From: Nostoc sp. NMS8 | Lineage (GTDB): Bacteria > Cyanobacteriota > Cyanobacteriia > Cyanobacteriales > Nostocaceae | DNA: 64,000 bases | Direction of reading: 5' to 3' | Assembly (NCBI RefSeq): GCF_017115045.1 | Contig: NZ_JABXKK010000046.1 | Coordinates: 34,507 to 98,506 of the forward strand | Shown: piece by piece, positions 23,807-33,344 of the stretch | Numbering within the stretch: the stretch's first letter is position 1 | Layout of the letters: each line of letters starts with the position of its first letter | Program-made: the position numbers and the translations under genes | Notes under the pieces: generated by a model | Seen by the model: the letters and a program-made list of their open reading frames with translations, nothing else | Databases searched by the model: none | What the model was told of the DNA's origin: nothing

Positions 23807-25165
23807 CTAAATCAAGCTAGCATATTCTGATAACTGCTCTTGAGTTTCTATCAAAGGCAACAATTTTAATGCCTCTGCCCGACGAATTCTCATTTCTTCA
23901 TCTGCTGGAGGTTTCAAAATAGACTTCCTGGCTAATGACTTTTGGAATTTATACCAAGCTTTTACACTCGCCGCTTCCGAATTAATCTCATGTTGAGGAA
24001 TATGAATATTTTGCAAAATTGGTATACTTATCTGTCCGCGAGAACGAAACCCTGGACTAATAATTACAGCTTTCCCTTCTGGTAATGTATTAAATTGGTT
24101 GATATCAAATAACTTGCGAGTACTGTTTTGGTCAGAATTAGAAATACTTGCACCACCCTTGCCTCCTGATGAACGAGAACGTTGCTTGTATTTAATCTCT
24201 TCATCACCTAAGAACTTACTAAAACGTTCTGCCGCCACATCGTCTTGAGGATTAAAGAATGCTTTGGTAGCACAACCACCAAAGATGGCATTAGTTGTGT
24301 TTTCACCATAGGATTCAATCAGCATTGAGAGATTTTGTAAACCTAAGATAGAAATTAGTCCATCCTCGCGGTTTTGGTTCAACCAATCTACTAGGGCTGG
24401 TAAATATAATGTTGGTAATTCATCAATCCCAAGCACCAAAGGACAAGTGCGTTTATAGGCGACATTTCTACTTATTATTAAATGCAGAATGGAGACAAGC
24501 AACGGTGCAATTACATCACGCTTTTCTTTGTTCATTCCAAATATCACCATCTGCCGTCCTTTCAAGTCCAGTGGAATATTGGTTTTTCCGCAGAAAGCTG
24601 CCAATGCTGCCGGAACCATAAATCGGCTGAACAATCCGCTAGCTGTTCCCACTATGCTAGCTGCTGTTTCTGGGCTACCAGCTACAGATACAAACTGTGC
24701 GAAAGCCTCTCTAACCATGAAATTCAGATTTTCTGCTTGCTCTATGCGCTTAACTAACTTTGGCAACCCTAGTATCGCTTGGCACATCATGATATCTGGA
24801 TACTCTGTGCCCTTTGCCAGCATAAAGACGGCTTGGACTAACTGATCGCCAGCGTTGGTAAAGAAGCCATTTCCAGAATCTTTATCACCGAGTTGGAAAT
24901 TGCGGTTAAGTGTGATTGCCAACTGCCGCGCCATTTCCGAATCTTCATTACTACGAAGAAAGTCTATTGGGTTAGCAACTGCCGACTCTGCAAAACCTGG
25001 AGCTAAAATGGTGACTTGATAACCACGTTTTAGGGCGTATCCTGCTAGTATTGGTGCTTGTCCTTTAGGTGCATCTGTGACTGATTCTTGCTGTGCATAC
25101 TTAAAATCATAAAGTGCTAAAGGGAACCCCTGATCTATTGCTGAACGAATCAACGGATTGGTTGA
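23807..25165 (-). CDS. VirD4/TraG-type coupling protein, exon 2
   Basis: 452 residues that continue the coupling protein after a group II intron. The exon starts STNPLIRSAIDQGFPLALYD, which follows in frame from exon 1 (...GKSFSMI). The segment LVLGIDELPTLYLPALV is the Walker B region, QNREDGLISILGLQNLS is the following helicase-like motif, and ATKAFFNPQD with AERFSKFLGDEEI is the usual C-terminal part. The joined protein is 589 residues, normal for a VirD4/TraG ATPase that brings the relaxosome to the secretion channel. Without splicing only a P-loop fragment is made, so conjugation should depend on intron removal. A start within the intron end (25192) would give an N-truncated product lacking Walker A. 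Confidence 0.85.
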   Translation of the reverse strand, partial: STNPLIRSAIDQGFPLALYDFKYAQQESVTDAPKGQAPILAGYALKRGYQVTILAPGFAESAVANPIDFLRSNEDSEMARQLAITLNRNFQLGDKDSGNGFFTNAGDQLVQAVFMLAKGTEYPDIMMCQAILGLPKLVKRIEQAENLNFMVREAFAQFVSVAGSPETAASIVGTASGLFSRFMVPAALAAFCGKTNIPLDLKGRQMVIFGMNKEKRDVIAPLLVSILHLIISRNVAYKRTCPLVLGIDELPTLYLPALVDWLNQNREDGLISILGLQNLSMLIESYGENTTNAIFGGCATKAFFNPQDDVAAERFSKFLGDEEIKYKQRSRSSGGKGGASISNSDQNSTRKLFDINQFNTLPEGKAVIISPGFRSRGQISIPILQNIHIPQHEINSEAASVKAWYKFQKSLARKSILKPPADEEMRIRRAEALKLLPLIETQEQLSEYASLI

Positions 25166-27382
25166 GTCGATGGGGGATATTATTCCCCGCACCTCTCAGT
25201 TAGATCCGTGCGTACCCATTTCTGTGTACACGGCTCCCGATGTTCTCAGCTTGCGCTTTTGCTCATGTGCTTATAATCGTGACAACTTTCGTGGATTGCC
25301 TCTAGATTGTTCTTTTTCCAGTTGGCGTGATTTCCGTCGATGTGGTGCAAGTTAATGCGCTCATCATCAATGAATTTTAAGCCGCAGGAAGCACATCTAT
25401 GGTTTTGCTTTTTAAGAGCAATAGAAGTTTCGCCGTCGTAGAGTTTACTGTTACGTTTACTCCAATAGGCTGTATCTCCGTCATAGGGGGATTTTGTACC
25501 CTGAACCATGACGTGTTTATTTTCGGAGTAAGGAATCGTTGGAAATGCTTTCTTTATGAGCTTTTCGCTCGAATAGCGGTTTTGCTTTGTTTCCTTGTTA
25601 AATACCGTGTATGCTCTGCTGGACAAGAACCAAAGCGAATGCTTTGAACCATCCATCTTACAGAACTTGTGGTAGTTTCTCCAACCTCTAACTATCGGTG
25701 CTAATTTCTCAGCCTTGACGATAGAACCATAATTCGAGTTGTTGACAACGTGTTTTACTTTCTTACGGAATGCTTTAAAGTTATCCACTGAGGGAGTACT
25801 TCTGAACTTTCCGTTTTTCTGGACTTTAAAGTTCCAGCCGAGGAAATCAAACCCGTCTGTCGCGGCGGTGACTTTGGTTTTCTTTTGGCTTACATTCATT
25901 CCGCGAATGCGGAGGAATTCGGCGATTCTTTCAAGTATCTCTTCTGCATCATCTTCGGGGCGGAGTATAATAACCATGTCATCCGCATAGCGGATTGATG
26001 GCTCACTAATCGATTTTCCCGGTGTTTTTTCCGTTATTATCTTTCCTTCTTTGTATCCATAGTGGTATCTGTGGATATTTTCAATCCCGTTGAGAGCAAT
26101 ATTAGCTAGTAATGGGCTAACTACTCCCCCTTGAGGCGTACCCTGTTCGGGGAATTGTGGGTTAACTCCAGCCTTGAGGCATCGGTATATTCCGAGTTTT
26201 AAGCCTTTAGGGGCAATGAGTTCATCCATAATCGTTGAGTGATTAATCCTATCGAAGCATTTTTCGATATCGAGTTCTATTACTCGTTTTTCTATTCCGT
26301 TGCTGCTTGAGTTTAGGTTATTAAAGATGCTCTGTTGTGCATCGTGGGCAGAGCGCCCAGGTCTAAACCCGTAACTCCTAGCGTGGAAAGTTGCTTCATG
26401 TGCGGCTTCCAGAGCGTATTTAGCTAGACATTGCCAAGCTCTATCCGCGATAGTTGGTATCTTAAGCATTCTGGTTGTCCCGTCCTTTTTGGGGATGGGG
26501 ATTTCCCGTAAGCCTTGATGCTTCCAATCTCCGCTATTAACTCTTAACCATTCTTCTAGATAGAAGCGTTCGCTAAAAGTTAGAGATTTTTTGCCATCAA
26601 TACCCGCCGTCTTTTTACCAGCGTTTAACTGAGATACTTGTCTTATTGCAAGAAATCGAGCCGAGGTTGATTTTAGAATAAGCCTCTGGAGTGATATAGC
26701 TTTCCGCTTGTCTCCAACTTGAACAGCTTTGTACACGCGCTTTTGAAGGCGGAAAAGGTTCCTACGGAATTTCTTCCACGGTAGAGCTTTCCAAGATTCA
26801 CTAGTTTTGACACTGTGCCTAATCATTTTCTCTTCTCTAGTTAATGTATTCTGAACACCTCAGTCCAATTACGGACTGTCCTACCCGACTTGTGAGAGTT
26901 CGTCCGCTCGTCTGGCTTACCTGGGGTTCGACTTCCCCAAGACTCACAAATCGTTTTTATTCGTTCCCTCGGTATGATTGATAGTTCCTTTAGATGTAGC
27001 CAATTCAACTACTAGAACCCCAGGACTCTTACCGTTGTTATGATCTTCCACGGCGGGGTTATCTCCAGTGAAGTCAAGGGTTTTATGTTGCGCCCTGCTT
27101 TTCTCTAAGTTGCTTTTATAGGCTCTGTTTCATCATGGGAACTCCCTATTAGCGCTAGTGTCAGCCCGCAACGGCTGTCTAATTACGCCCTGTTCCCAGC
27201 TTCACCCTGTAGAAACCGAGTCTACTCAGTGTGGGCAGGTAAGGAGTCAATTCTGAGTCTGAATGGTAGGACTTACACCTACATCCAACCGAGAGTTCAA
27301 CCTTTAATGACAGTAATCTGCTGTCGGGTTGGATTAATTATGTACGGACTTACACCGTGATTCACTAATCAACGAATCGCAC
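25166..27382 (-). mobile_element. Group II intron in the coupling-protein gene
   Basis: The 5' end on the minus strand is GTGCG at 27382-27378. Domain V is at about 25236-25203: AGCCGTGTAC, a GAAA-containing loop and GTACGCACGGAT. Domain VI follows, and the intron ends in ...GAC at 25166 (AY rule). Joining 27383 to 25165 restores one reading frame through the conserved coupling-protein P-loop region. Domains I-III would occupy 26827-27382 and the protein sits in domain IV. Length 2217 bp. The 3' end could be off by a few bases, but only this choice combines AY, a paired domain VI and an intact frame. Confidence 0.9.
25246..26826 (-). CDS. ltrA: Group II intron-encoded reverse transcriptase/maturase with HNH domain
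   Basis: 526 residues. RT domain with GIDGKKSLTF, FRPGRSAHDAQ, PQGGVVSPLLANIAL and catalytic YADDMVII (about 278-285). Next is the maturase (X) domain (RGWRNYHKFC at about 380), then an HNH endonuclease at the C-terminus with two C-x2-C/H pairs (CASC at about 480; HHIDGNHAN; ESCHDYKH). This is the full LtrA-type set: splicing, target cutting and reverse transcription. Nothing in it is visibly broken, so the intron may be active. Confidence 0.95.
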   Translation of the reverse strand: MIRHSVKTSESWKALPWKKFRRNLFRLQKRVYKAVQVGDKRKAISLQRLILKSTSARFLAIRQVSQLNAGKKTAGIDGKKSLTFSERFYLEEWLRVNSGDWKHQGLREIPIPKKDGTTRMLKIPTIADRAWQCLAKYALEAAHEATFHARSYGFRPGRSAHDAQQSIFNNLNSSSNGIEKRVIELDIEKCFDRINHSTIMDELIAPKGLKLGIYRCLKAGVNPQFPEQGTPQGGVVSPLLANIALNGIENIHRYHYGYKEGKIITEKTPGKSISEPSIRYADDMVIILRPEDDAEEILERIAEFLRIRGMNVSQKKTKVTAATDGFDFLGWNFKVQKNGKFRSTPSVDNFKAFRKKVKHVVNNSNYGSIVKAEKLAPIVRGWRNYHKFCKMDGSKHSLWFLSSRAYTVFNKETKQNRYSSEKLIKKAFPTIPYSENKHVMVQGTKSPYDGDTAYWSKRNSKLYDGETSIALKKQNHRCASCGLKFIDDERINLHHIDGNHANWKKNNLEAIHESCHDYKHMSKSAS

Positions 27383-27793
27383 AATCATTGAAAATGACTT
27401 TCCACAACCTGGTCCACCACAAACGAAAATCCCCCTTTGCGCGTCTGGTAGGTAAAGTGTTGCTGGATCTTCGGGAATGCGCGTTTTTCTGACACCATTG
27501 ACAACAACGCTTGTTGTATTCTTGGGAGTACCGACGTACAACGACACACGATTATGTTTACGTTTATTTATTTGTTTACACGCTAGTTTACGGGCTGCTG
27601 TCTTCTCTGCTGCCCCGCCCCATCTTGCAGTCGCTAGCTTGGCAATACCTCCTTTAGCATCAATATATTTAGCCACCACAATTACTGCACCACAGGCTAG
27701 TAATCCAAGTCCAGCAGGTGAAATTAGTGCAGACTCAAGTCCTGGTGGAATGAATTGGTTAGCATTGACTTGCGTGTTGGTCGTTGTTGTCAT
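27383..27793 (-). CDS. VirD4/TraG-type coupling protein, exon 1
   Basis: 137 residues before the intron. There is a hydrophobic N-terminal segment (GLESALISPAGLGLLACGAVIVV, about 18-40) that anchors it in the membrane. The exon ends with the Walker A motif CGGPGCGKS at about 126-134 plus FSMI; the intron begins directly after that Ile codon. The start ATG overlaps the stop of the upstream gene by 4 bases (ATGA). Read without splicing, the frame stops five codons into the intron. Confidence 0.85.
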
Positions 27794-28980
27794 TGTCCGC
27801 TCCCCACAATAACCAAATCATTCTCGCTCACGGGCAACCAGGGCACGGGCCCAATGAAGTAAGGGGTGCAAGTTTTCTGCTGGAATGGCGGTCGCGCACA
27901 GATCCGAAAGAATAAGCCAAAGTCGGCAGTCCCCTTGGATTCATTAACTCCAGTTAGCGCCACCTTGAACCCACTACCATACACTAGCCGCCCCGTGGGT
28001 TCCTTGCCTCCATTAACGGCGGCAAGAATTCCATAACCGCCCTTAACTTGCTGAGATGAACCCGATGCCCAACGCTTACCATACAAGCCACCCTGACTGC
28101 CAGCAAAATCCCCCATTTCTAAGTATGAGCATTCAATGCTGGGAGGACAGGCTACCTCTTCAGTGCGATCACCTCTGACAACCCTGCCGGATACAAAGTA
28201 ATCATTCCCTGCCCAAGCGTTGCCCTTCTCTGCCGTGCCAAGTACAACGGATGCGATACCCACAACACCAACACCAGAATTAATTGGTTGAGGCATCTTA
28301 TCGAAGGGCACTTGATTTAAATTAGGAACTTGATTTACATAAGCTTGCTGCCATGATTTAAATTTCCCTAATTGAGCTTTGTCCAACCCAGGAATTGAAT
28401 CAAGAGAATACTTACTTAGATCAATCTTATCTAATGTCAAATCTGCGGCTTGAGGATTTGAGGCTATGGCTTGAGAAACAGTGCTGCTACCCAGTCCGCG
28501 ATTCTTAGAGAATAGAGCGGCTAGTGGGGGAACCTTAGATAGGTTAACCCTGCCCAGTTCGGGCATCGCTTTAACTAATGTTTTTGGCGTTTGCCATTGC
28601 ATTAACCCAAAGTCTTTGAGGGTGGGTTTGGTGGTTGTAACTGTAGTCGGCAAAGCCACCGTGCCAATGGACTTTAAGCTCAAGGCAGACATCTTAAAGG
28701 CATCATCCGCATCACCCAGCATCACAACAGAATCTACTTTTTGCCCTGCTGTCCACGAGCGCGAGGGGTCGTATCCAAAAACTGAAATCAGGTTTTTAGG
28801 GATTGTTAAAAATCCTGGCTGCTGAACGGGCGGCAAGGTTTCCCATGTGATTTTCGACCAGTCGGGGGCAGCCGTTTTGTACAAGCCTTGAGAATACTCA
28901 ATTGTCGGTGTCTGCGCGACTGAGGCGGAAAGGGGAAGCAGAGAAGCGAAAGCAGCCAGTAAAAAAGGCTTAGATTTCAT
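27790..28980 (-). CDS. Secreted hypothetical protein of the transfer operon
   Basis: 396 residues with a clear Sec signal peptide (cleavage likely after SASVA, about residue 22). The mature part has a Leu/Lys/Asp repeat-like middle (LTLDKIDLSKYSLDSIPGLD) and a Cys-containing C-terminal domain (CPPSIECS; FFRICARPPFQQKTC), suggesting disulfides in the periplasm. It lies between the VirB9-like gene and the coupling protein, overlapping the latter by 4 bases. It may be a lytic or pilus-assembly accessory protein of the cyanobacterial mating system; no known fold recognised. Confidence 0.6.
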   Translation of the reverse strand: MKSKPFLLAAFASLLPLSASVAQTPTIEYSQGLYKTAAPDWSKITWETLPPVQQPGFLTIPKNLISVFGYDPSRSWTAGQKVDSVVMLGDADDAFKMSALSLKSIGTVALPTTVTTTKPTLKDFGLMQWQTPKTLVKAMPELGRVNLSKVPPLAALFSKNRGLGSSTVSQAIASNPQAADLTLDKIDLSKYSLDSIPGLDKAQLGKFKSWQQAYVNQVPNLNQVPFDKMPQPINSGVGVVGIASVVLGTAEKGNAWAGNDYFVSGRVVRGDRTEEVACPPSIECSYLEMGDFAGSQGGLYGKRWASGSSQQVKGGYGILAAVNGGKEPTGRLVYGSGFKVALTGVNESKGTADFGLFFRICARPPFQQKTCTPYFIGPVPWLPVSENDLVIVGSGQ

Positions 28981-29050
28981 GATTTTTGTTAAAGTAATCG
29001 GGACATTGTTCTTGATTTACGCCGCGTAGATGAACATTTAGAAAAATGGT

Positions 29051-29848
29051 TCACAATCGTCCCCATTCAAGTAATTGATTAAAAGTGGGTTTATCGACTT
29101 GAGAAAGCGAAATCGCCTCATCTCTAGTCTTGCCACGCCGTAACAATTTAATTGCATCTTGTACCTTGTTCCAGGTGGTAGATCCGGGTTTAACTTGACC
29201 TTTCCGCCCAGCCTCTGCTAGCCCAAAAGCGAGGGCATTAGCATCGTTCCTTTGAATTGCGCCGTTTAGCGTAGTCCCAGGATTGGGGCGTAAAACGGCA
29301 ACAGGTTGAGGCGAGGGCTGCGAGAAGTCTGACGGCACTGATTGCGGTTTTTCAACTGTTAGGGGAAGTGGCGATAGTTCCGGGCTAATTGGCAATGGGC
29401 GATCTGAGTCAGATTTAATCACCAAACTCGTGTAAGCTGGGTTGCCACTAGCGGGAACTATCTTGAATTGATATTGCTTTTCATTAGTAAGTAATGTAAT
29501 TTGAGTGCTTCCATTGCTGCTAGAGGTAACAGGAAACTTGATCGGGTCAATCTGGCGAAGAAAGATTACAGTCGCTTTACCTCCTACACATTCAGAATCG
29601 TCGGACTGCTTTGGGCATAAACCACCGTTTGAAGTAAAAGTAATTCTAGAGGGGTCGCCAATCCAAACTTGTTTGATTGTTTCACCTGTAGACATCAAAT
29701 TAATAGTCAGTCCATAACCTTTCCAAATTTTCAGTTCCAGAAAATTAGAATCAACATCTTGAGAGTAAACAGTTCTAACACTTCCAGCTAAAACCTGATG
29801 AGAGTTAATTAACAATAATGTTGCAGCTAGGGCTAGAATCTTTTTCAT
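29051..29848 (-). CDS. VirB9/TrbG-like conjugation outer-membrane-complex protein
   Basis: 265 residues with a signal peptide (MKKILALAATLLLINSHQVLA). The N-terminal beta-domain follows the VirB9 pattern: a G-x-x-L/T-I-N-type strand, KQVWIGDPSRITF, a central TQITLLTNEKQYQFKIV (compare TNxxVxTxxRxYxF). A Pro-rich linker and a helical C-terminus follow. Pairing with a VirB10-like gene that overlaps its start by 4 bases supports the call. The C-terminus differs from classical VirB9, where a second beta domain is expected. Confidence 0.65.
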   Translation of the reverse strand: MKKILALAATLLLINSHQVLAGSVRTVYSQDVDSNFLELKIWKGYGLTINLMSTGETIKQVWIGDPSRITFTSNGGLCPKQSDDSECVGGKATVIFLRQIDPIKFPVTSSSNGSTQITLLTNEKQYQFKIVPASGNPAYTSLVIKSDSDRPLPISPELSPLPLTVEKPQSVPSDFSQPSPQPVAVLRPNPGTTLNGAIQRNDANALAFGLAEAGRKGQVKPGSTTWNKVQDAIKLLRRGKTRDEAISLSQVDKPTFNQLLEWGRL

Positions 29849-31350
29849 AACGAAATCGTTTGATTAACGAATACCTGTACTGTCTGACCAGCATCAATCA
29901 CGAACACTTTTTCTTGGCTATTTAATTGCCCAGAGCGGCTTTGATTAGATGCTTTAATACCTTCGAGAACATTGTTAAATGCACCTTCACCAAAAGCAGA
30001 GATTATATTTTTATCATCATTAGTAGTTGTAGTACTAGAAAATCCATTAGAATCTATGTTGGTCTGACTTCTTGGGCGATTCTGGATCTCAGCAGCCTTG
30101 GCAACACCGGCAATTACGACCGACATCAAATCACCTCCTAAATTACTACCTTTGCGAGATTCGGCTTTGAGAAAACTGCCGTTCTTCGACATAATTAAAA
30201 CAGCGTTTTCTGGCAGTTTCTTTTCTTGCGTGTTCCCTTCGGAATTAATTAAAACTGAAACCCCGCGCAATTGGGCAAATCCTGAGCCATTTGAATTAGT
30301 CAATTGAGCTACTAGATAAGAACCCGTAGGCAACACTTCACTACCATCTGATGCTTTCAATGGAAGGGATATTTTAATCAGGTAATTTTGACCGATATCA
30401 TCATTAGCCCCCCAAAATATTGGTGTCTCTAGTCGTCCTTCTGTAGTACTACCAACTAAAATACGCTTTGTATTATAATCAGTTGTTTGTGCAGTAGTTT
30501 GATTTTTAACTTCTGTACTTGACCCTATTCCCCCTTTTATCCCACTGGGGTTTAATTGTTCATCATCAGAGTTGACTGAACTACTGAAACTACCAATGTT
30601 TGCAACAGAAAGCCATTGTTGCATCGGGTCTAGAGGTTGAATTTTTACAGCCGAACTTGCATTGGGGATTACTCGTGCTACTTGTTTTGGTTGAGGTTGA
30701 GGTTGAATAACTGGCAACGAGCGTCTAGTCGGTGTATTAATTCTCGGTGGAGAGGGATTTCTAGAAACTGTTACTGGTTGTGTACGCTGAGGTATTGTTC
30801 TTGTCGGTGGTGGAGCTACCGTCACAGGTGTGAATGTGGGACTAGGTGTTGCTGTTGCTTCTGCCTTTTGATCGCGGATTTTCTTAAATTCCACATTCTG
30901 GCTAGTCAAAGCTAAAGCTGTTTTATTTTGTCCTGTCTCATCTTTGACTGGTTCTTCTGTTGTTTCAAGACTTATTTTTGGTGATTCTATTTTTGTAGTA
31001 GAAAAGTTCAGGGCATTCATAGAACCATTAATTAGTCCGCCAACAATCATTATAAAAATCAATATTATCCCACCGATAACACCCATCTTTAAAAGCGGGT
31101 TTTGCGGGATTGTACGAGTAGTTGTGATTTCTTCTGGTTCAGGGGCTTCTGTATCAGCTAAGGATTCAAGCTGAATACTTACCCCATTCATCGCAGCGAA
31201 ATCTTTATCTTTCTTATCCAAAGAACCTGGGTTAGCTAGGTCATTCTCTACTCTCTTGTCTGACTGTTCTTTTGCTAAAAATTCTGCTTCATCCTCTAGG
31301 GGGTGAACGTTTCTTTCATTTACTGCTGGAGATTCTTGCGTTTGTGTCAT
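29845..31350 (-). CDS. VirB10/TraB/TrbI-like scaffold protein
   Basis: 501 residues: an acidic cytoplasmic N-terminus (about 1-85), one membrane segment (about 86-108), a Pro/Thr-rich periplasmic linker (about 165-225), and a C-terminal beta-barrel domain (LKASDGSEVLPTGSYLVAQL, about 330-350; VFVIDAGQTVQVFVNQ at the end). This is the VirB10 architecture that spans both membranes. Overlaps with VirB8-like (4 bp) and VirB9-like (4 bp) genes show tight coupling. Confidence 0.8.
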   Translation of the reverse strand: MTQTQESPAVNERNVHPLEDEAEFLAKEQSDKRVENDLANPGSLDKKDKDFAAMNGVSIQLESLADTEAPEPEEITTTRTIPQNPLLKMGVIGGIILIFIMIVGGLINGSMNALNFSTTKIESPKISLETTEEPVKDETGQNKTALALTSQNVEFKKIRDQKAEATATPSPTFTPVTVAPPPTRTIPQRTQPVTVSRNPSPPRINTPTRRSLPVIQPQPQPKQVARVIPNASSAVKIQPLDPMQQWLSVANIGSFSSSVNSDDEQLNPSGIKGGIGSSTEVKNQTTAQTTDYNTKRILVGSTTEGRLETPIFWGANDDIGQNYLIKISLPLKASDGSEVLPTGSYLVAQLTNSNGSGFAQLRGVSVLINSEGNTQEKKLPENAVLIMSKNGSFLKAESRKGSNLGGDLMSVVIAGVAKAAEIQNRPRSQTNIDSNGFSSTTTTNDDKNIISAFGEGAFNNVLEGIKASNQSRSGQLNSQEKVFVIDAGQTVQVFVNQTISL

Positions 31351-32066
31351 AAATTCAAATCTTGAATTTTATATATTTCTAAACCTGCTTTGCGGACACG
31401 ATAAGCTGTTTGTTGAAACTCAGATGAAATCTGCGGCAATGTCGGTGTGTCTATCACTTTGACAAAAACACTTTTGTTAAACCCTATTGGTTCTCCAACC
31501 AGGTTATTACCCTGAAAAACTATTACTTCCCCTACCATATCTACTTGAAACTTTCCTGGTTTTACTTTTTTGGGTTCGCTAAGTAAACTGATTTTTAAAA
31601 TTGATTGAGTCGTACCATTAAATACATCTGGTGGTGTGAGATTTCCTATTTCTTTTAAAAACTCAGCACGGAAATCTTCTGATAACGCAAACCCTGTAGC
31701 CCATACATTCGTTGTAATTTTGCTATTCCCTGTTTGCACACCCACATCAAGCTTTAATTTTTTCGTAGAGTCTGCATCGTAGTCACCAGTCACTTTTGGT
31801 AATGCATTCCAACTCAGTAACCCTGTCATTGTCTGCCCGACAAAATACCTGATGGCTTGAGGCGATCTCTCCTCACTATGTATCGCGCTAACTCTTATAG
31901 ATTCTCCATCATTTAATTCTACTAATGTCGGTGCTTTCGAGTTAGCTATAGTTCCGACTCTCGCAAAATTTATGATTTCTATTAACAGTAGTAGGCTCAG
32001 TAATACTGCATTCCCTATCAAAAATATTGGAGTGAAATTTAATTCTTTTTTTTCTAATAGCCTCAT
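31347..32066 (-). CDS. VirB8/TraE-like inner-membrane protein
   Basis: 239 residues: a short cytoplasmic N-terminus, one membrane segment (about 12-35), then a periplasmic domain. The pattern APTLVELNDGESIRV directly after the membrane segment is typical of TraE/VirB8-like proteins. It is nested between VirB6 and VirB10 genes with 4-base overlaps on both sides, which is also the usual order. Confidence 0.7.
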   Translation of the reverse strand: MRLLEKKELNFTPIFLIGNAVLLSLLLLIEIINFARVGTIANSKAPTLVELNDGESIRVSAIHSEERSPQAIRYFVGQTMTGLLSWNALPKVTGDYDADSTKKLKLDVGVQTGNSKITTNVWATGFALSEDFRAEFLKEIGNLTPPDVFNGTTQSILKISLLSEPKKVKPGKFQVDMVGEVIVFQGNNLVGEPIGFNKSVFVKVIDTPTLPQISSEFQQTAYRVRKAGLEIYKIQDLNL

Positions 32067-33013
32067 TTTCTTAATCCCACAGAGAATTTAATTCCACTAG
32101 TAAAAGCTGTGAATACTGACATCCCCCCTCCTGTGCCAATGGCTACTGCAAGTAATGGCGAAAAAATTGCTTGTATTAGTTGCATCAACAATGGATTGCT
32201 TGAAGGTTTGTCAACTATCGCACTCGCAACTATACCTACTATTATCGAGTATGAAATTAGTATTAGTGTCAAACCTAGCCAACCGGACAACCAGGCATAA
32301 AGAGGCTTGCTTTCAAAAGGCAGTAAAGATAATGCCAAGAATATAGGTGCAACGTAAGCAACTAACAAAAAGGATAATTGCACTATATATTGGAAACCTG
32401 CGGATAAACCACTCAGGATCACATAAACAAGACCTTGAATTGCACTATTAACAAGTTCACCACCAATATCCAAAGGGTTCCAGCTTCCCGTACCTGAACC
32501 AGTTCCCCTTTTCTCTCTGGCTTCGCGCGCGTCTGATTGAGCTTTTTCTATACTCTCTTTGATGCAAGTTTGTCTAGGATTTGTTGTGTTGCCCTTACTA
32601 TCCGTTTGAGAAGTTTCAAGTTTTTCGCATTCACTCAAAGCTGTCTGTGTAGCTAAAATGAAACTCTGATCTGCATTCACATTCCTTATAGCATCTTTCA
32701 GCTTTACACCGTTTCTAGTAATACTTAGGATACTCCTGTTTAGATTAGCCGACACATCCTTGAGAGCGATTGTGGTATTAGCCAATAAAAAACCATTGTT
32801 AGTCAGCATTATAATTACTAACAACGGAAAAACCATCTCACTTACAAAATTGTAAGAAAATCCTTCTTCAGCGAACTTTCTATACCAACCCAAGGAGGCA
32901 AAGCTGACTAAAACTACTGCAACCAACATTGATACAGCCACAACAGCTATATAAATAGAACTTGTCCCAGATGCTAGCTCTGCCCAATCATTAGCAAAAG
33001 ATTTGACAATCAA
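32063..33013 (-). CDS. VirB6/TrbL-like polytopic membrane protein (downstream of an in-frame stop)
   Basis: 316 residues from a TTG at 33013. Several membrane segments are visible: about 20-42, 62-80, 190-215, 218-240, 245-268 and 280-305, with a charged Lys/Glu loop in between. This fits VirB6/TrbL, the inner-membrane channel component. The reading frame continues upstream without a start: 19 more codons (GEIVDGAIDGADL...) reach a TAA at 33071-33073. Beyond it lies a signal-like start MLLTILFAQSTGQQPG from ATG 33121. The true gene is therefore probably 32063-33121 with a nonsense codon, rescued, if at all, by restart or readthrough. Confidence 0.75.
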   Translation of the reverse strand: MIVKSFANDWAELASGTSSIYIAVVAVSMLVAVVLVSFASLGWYRKFAEEGFSYNFVSEMVFPLLVIIMLTNNGFLLANTTIALKDVSANLNRSILSITRNGVKLKDAIRNVNADQSFILATQTALSECEKLETSQTDSKGNTTNPRQTCIKESIEKAQSDAREAREKRGTGSGTGSWNPLDIGGELVNSAIQGLVYVILSGLSAGFQYIVQLSFLLVAYVAPIFLALSLLPFESKPLYAWLSGWLGLTLILISYSIIVGIVASAIVDKPSSNPLLMQLIQAIFSPLLAVAIGTGGGMSVFTAFTSGIKFSVGLRK

Positions 33014-33121
33014 ATCTGCCCCATCAATAGCACCATCAACGATCTCACCTGAATTAGTAGTACCCGTATTTTATCCAGGTTGCTGACCTGTTGATTGAGC
33101 AAAAAGGATAGTTAAAAGCAT
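33014..33121 (-). other. 5' end of the VirB6-like gene, separated by TAA at 33071-33073
   Basis: ATG 33121 opens 16 codons (MLLTILFAQSTGQQPG), then TAA, then NTGTTNSGEIVDGAIDGADL in the same frame into the VirB6-like protein. A CAA-to-TAA change would explain it. Confidence 0.6.
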
Positions 33122-33184
33122 TTTATTTAATCAGCTATTTTATTAAAAAGGGGAAGGGGCGAATGGCACTAAGAAAACCTGAAA

Positions 33185-33300
33185 CCTTTGTCTGAGGGAG
33201 GTATGGGAGTGTGGGAGGATGAGGAAGAAGTCTTACCCCCCACACTCCCCACACTCCCCACACTCCCCCCTCTCCCCACACTCAAAAGCCAGTTAAATCA
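33185..33300. repeat. CCCCACACT short tandem repeats with complementary G-rich arm
   Basis: CCCCACACT occurs four times in tandem around 33237-33285, preceded by a GGGAGTGTGGGAGGATG stretch (33205-33223) that can pair with it. No gene seen between the VirB6-like and VirB5-like genes. Confidence 0.7.
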
Positions 33301-33344
33301 CGGCTTTGCGCTTAACAAGCGTGCCATTTCCCCCTTCCCCCTCT

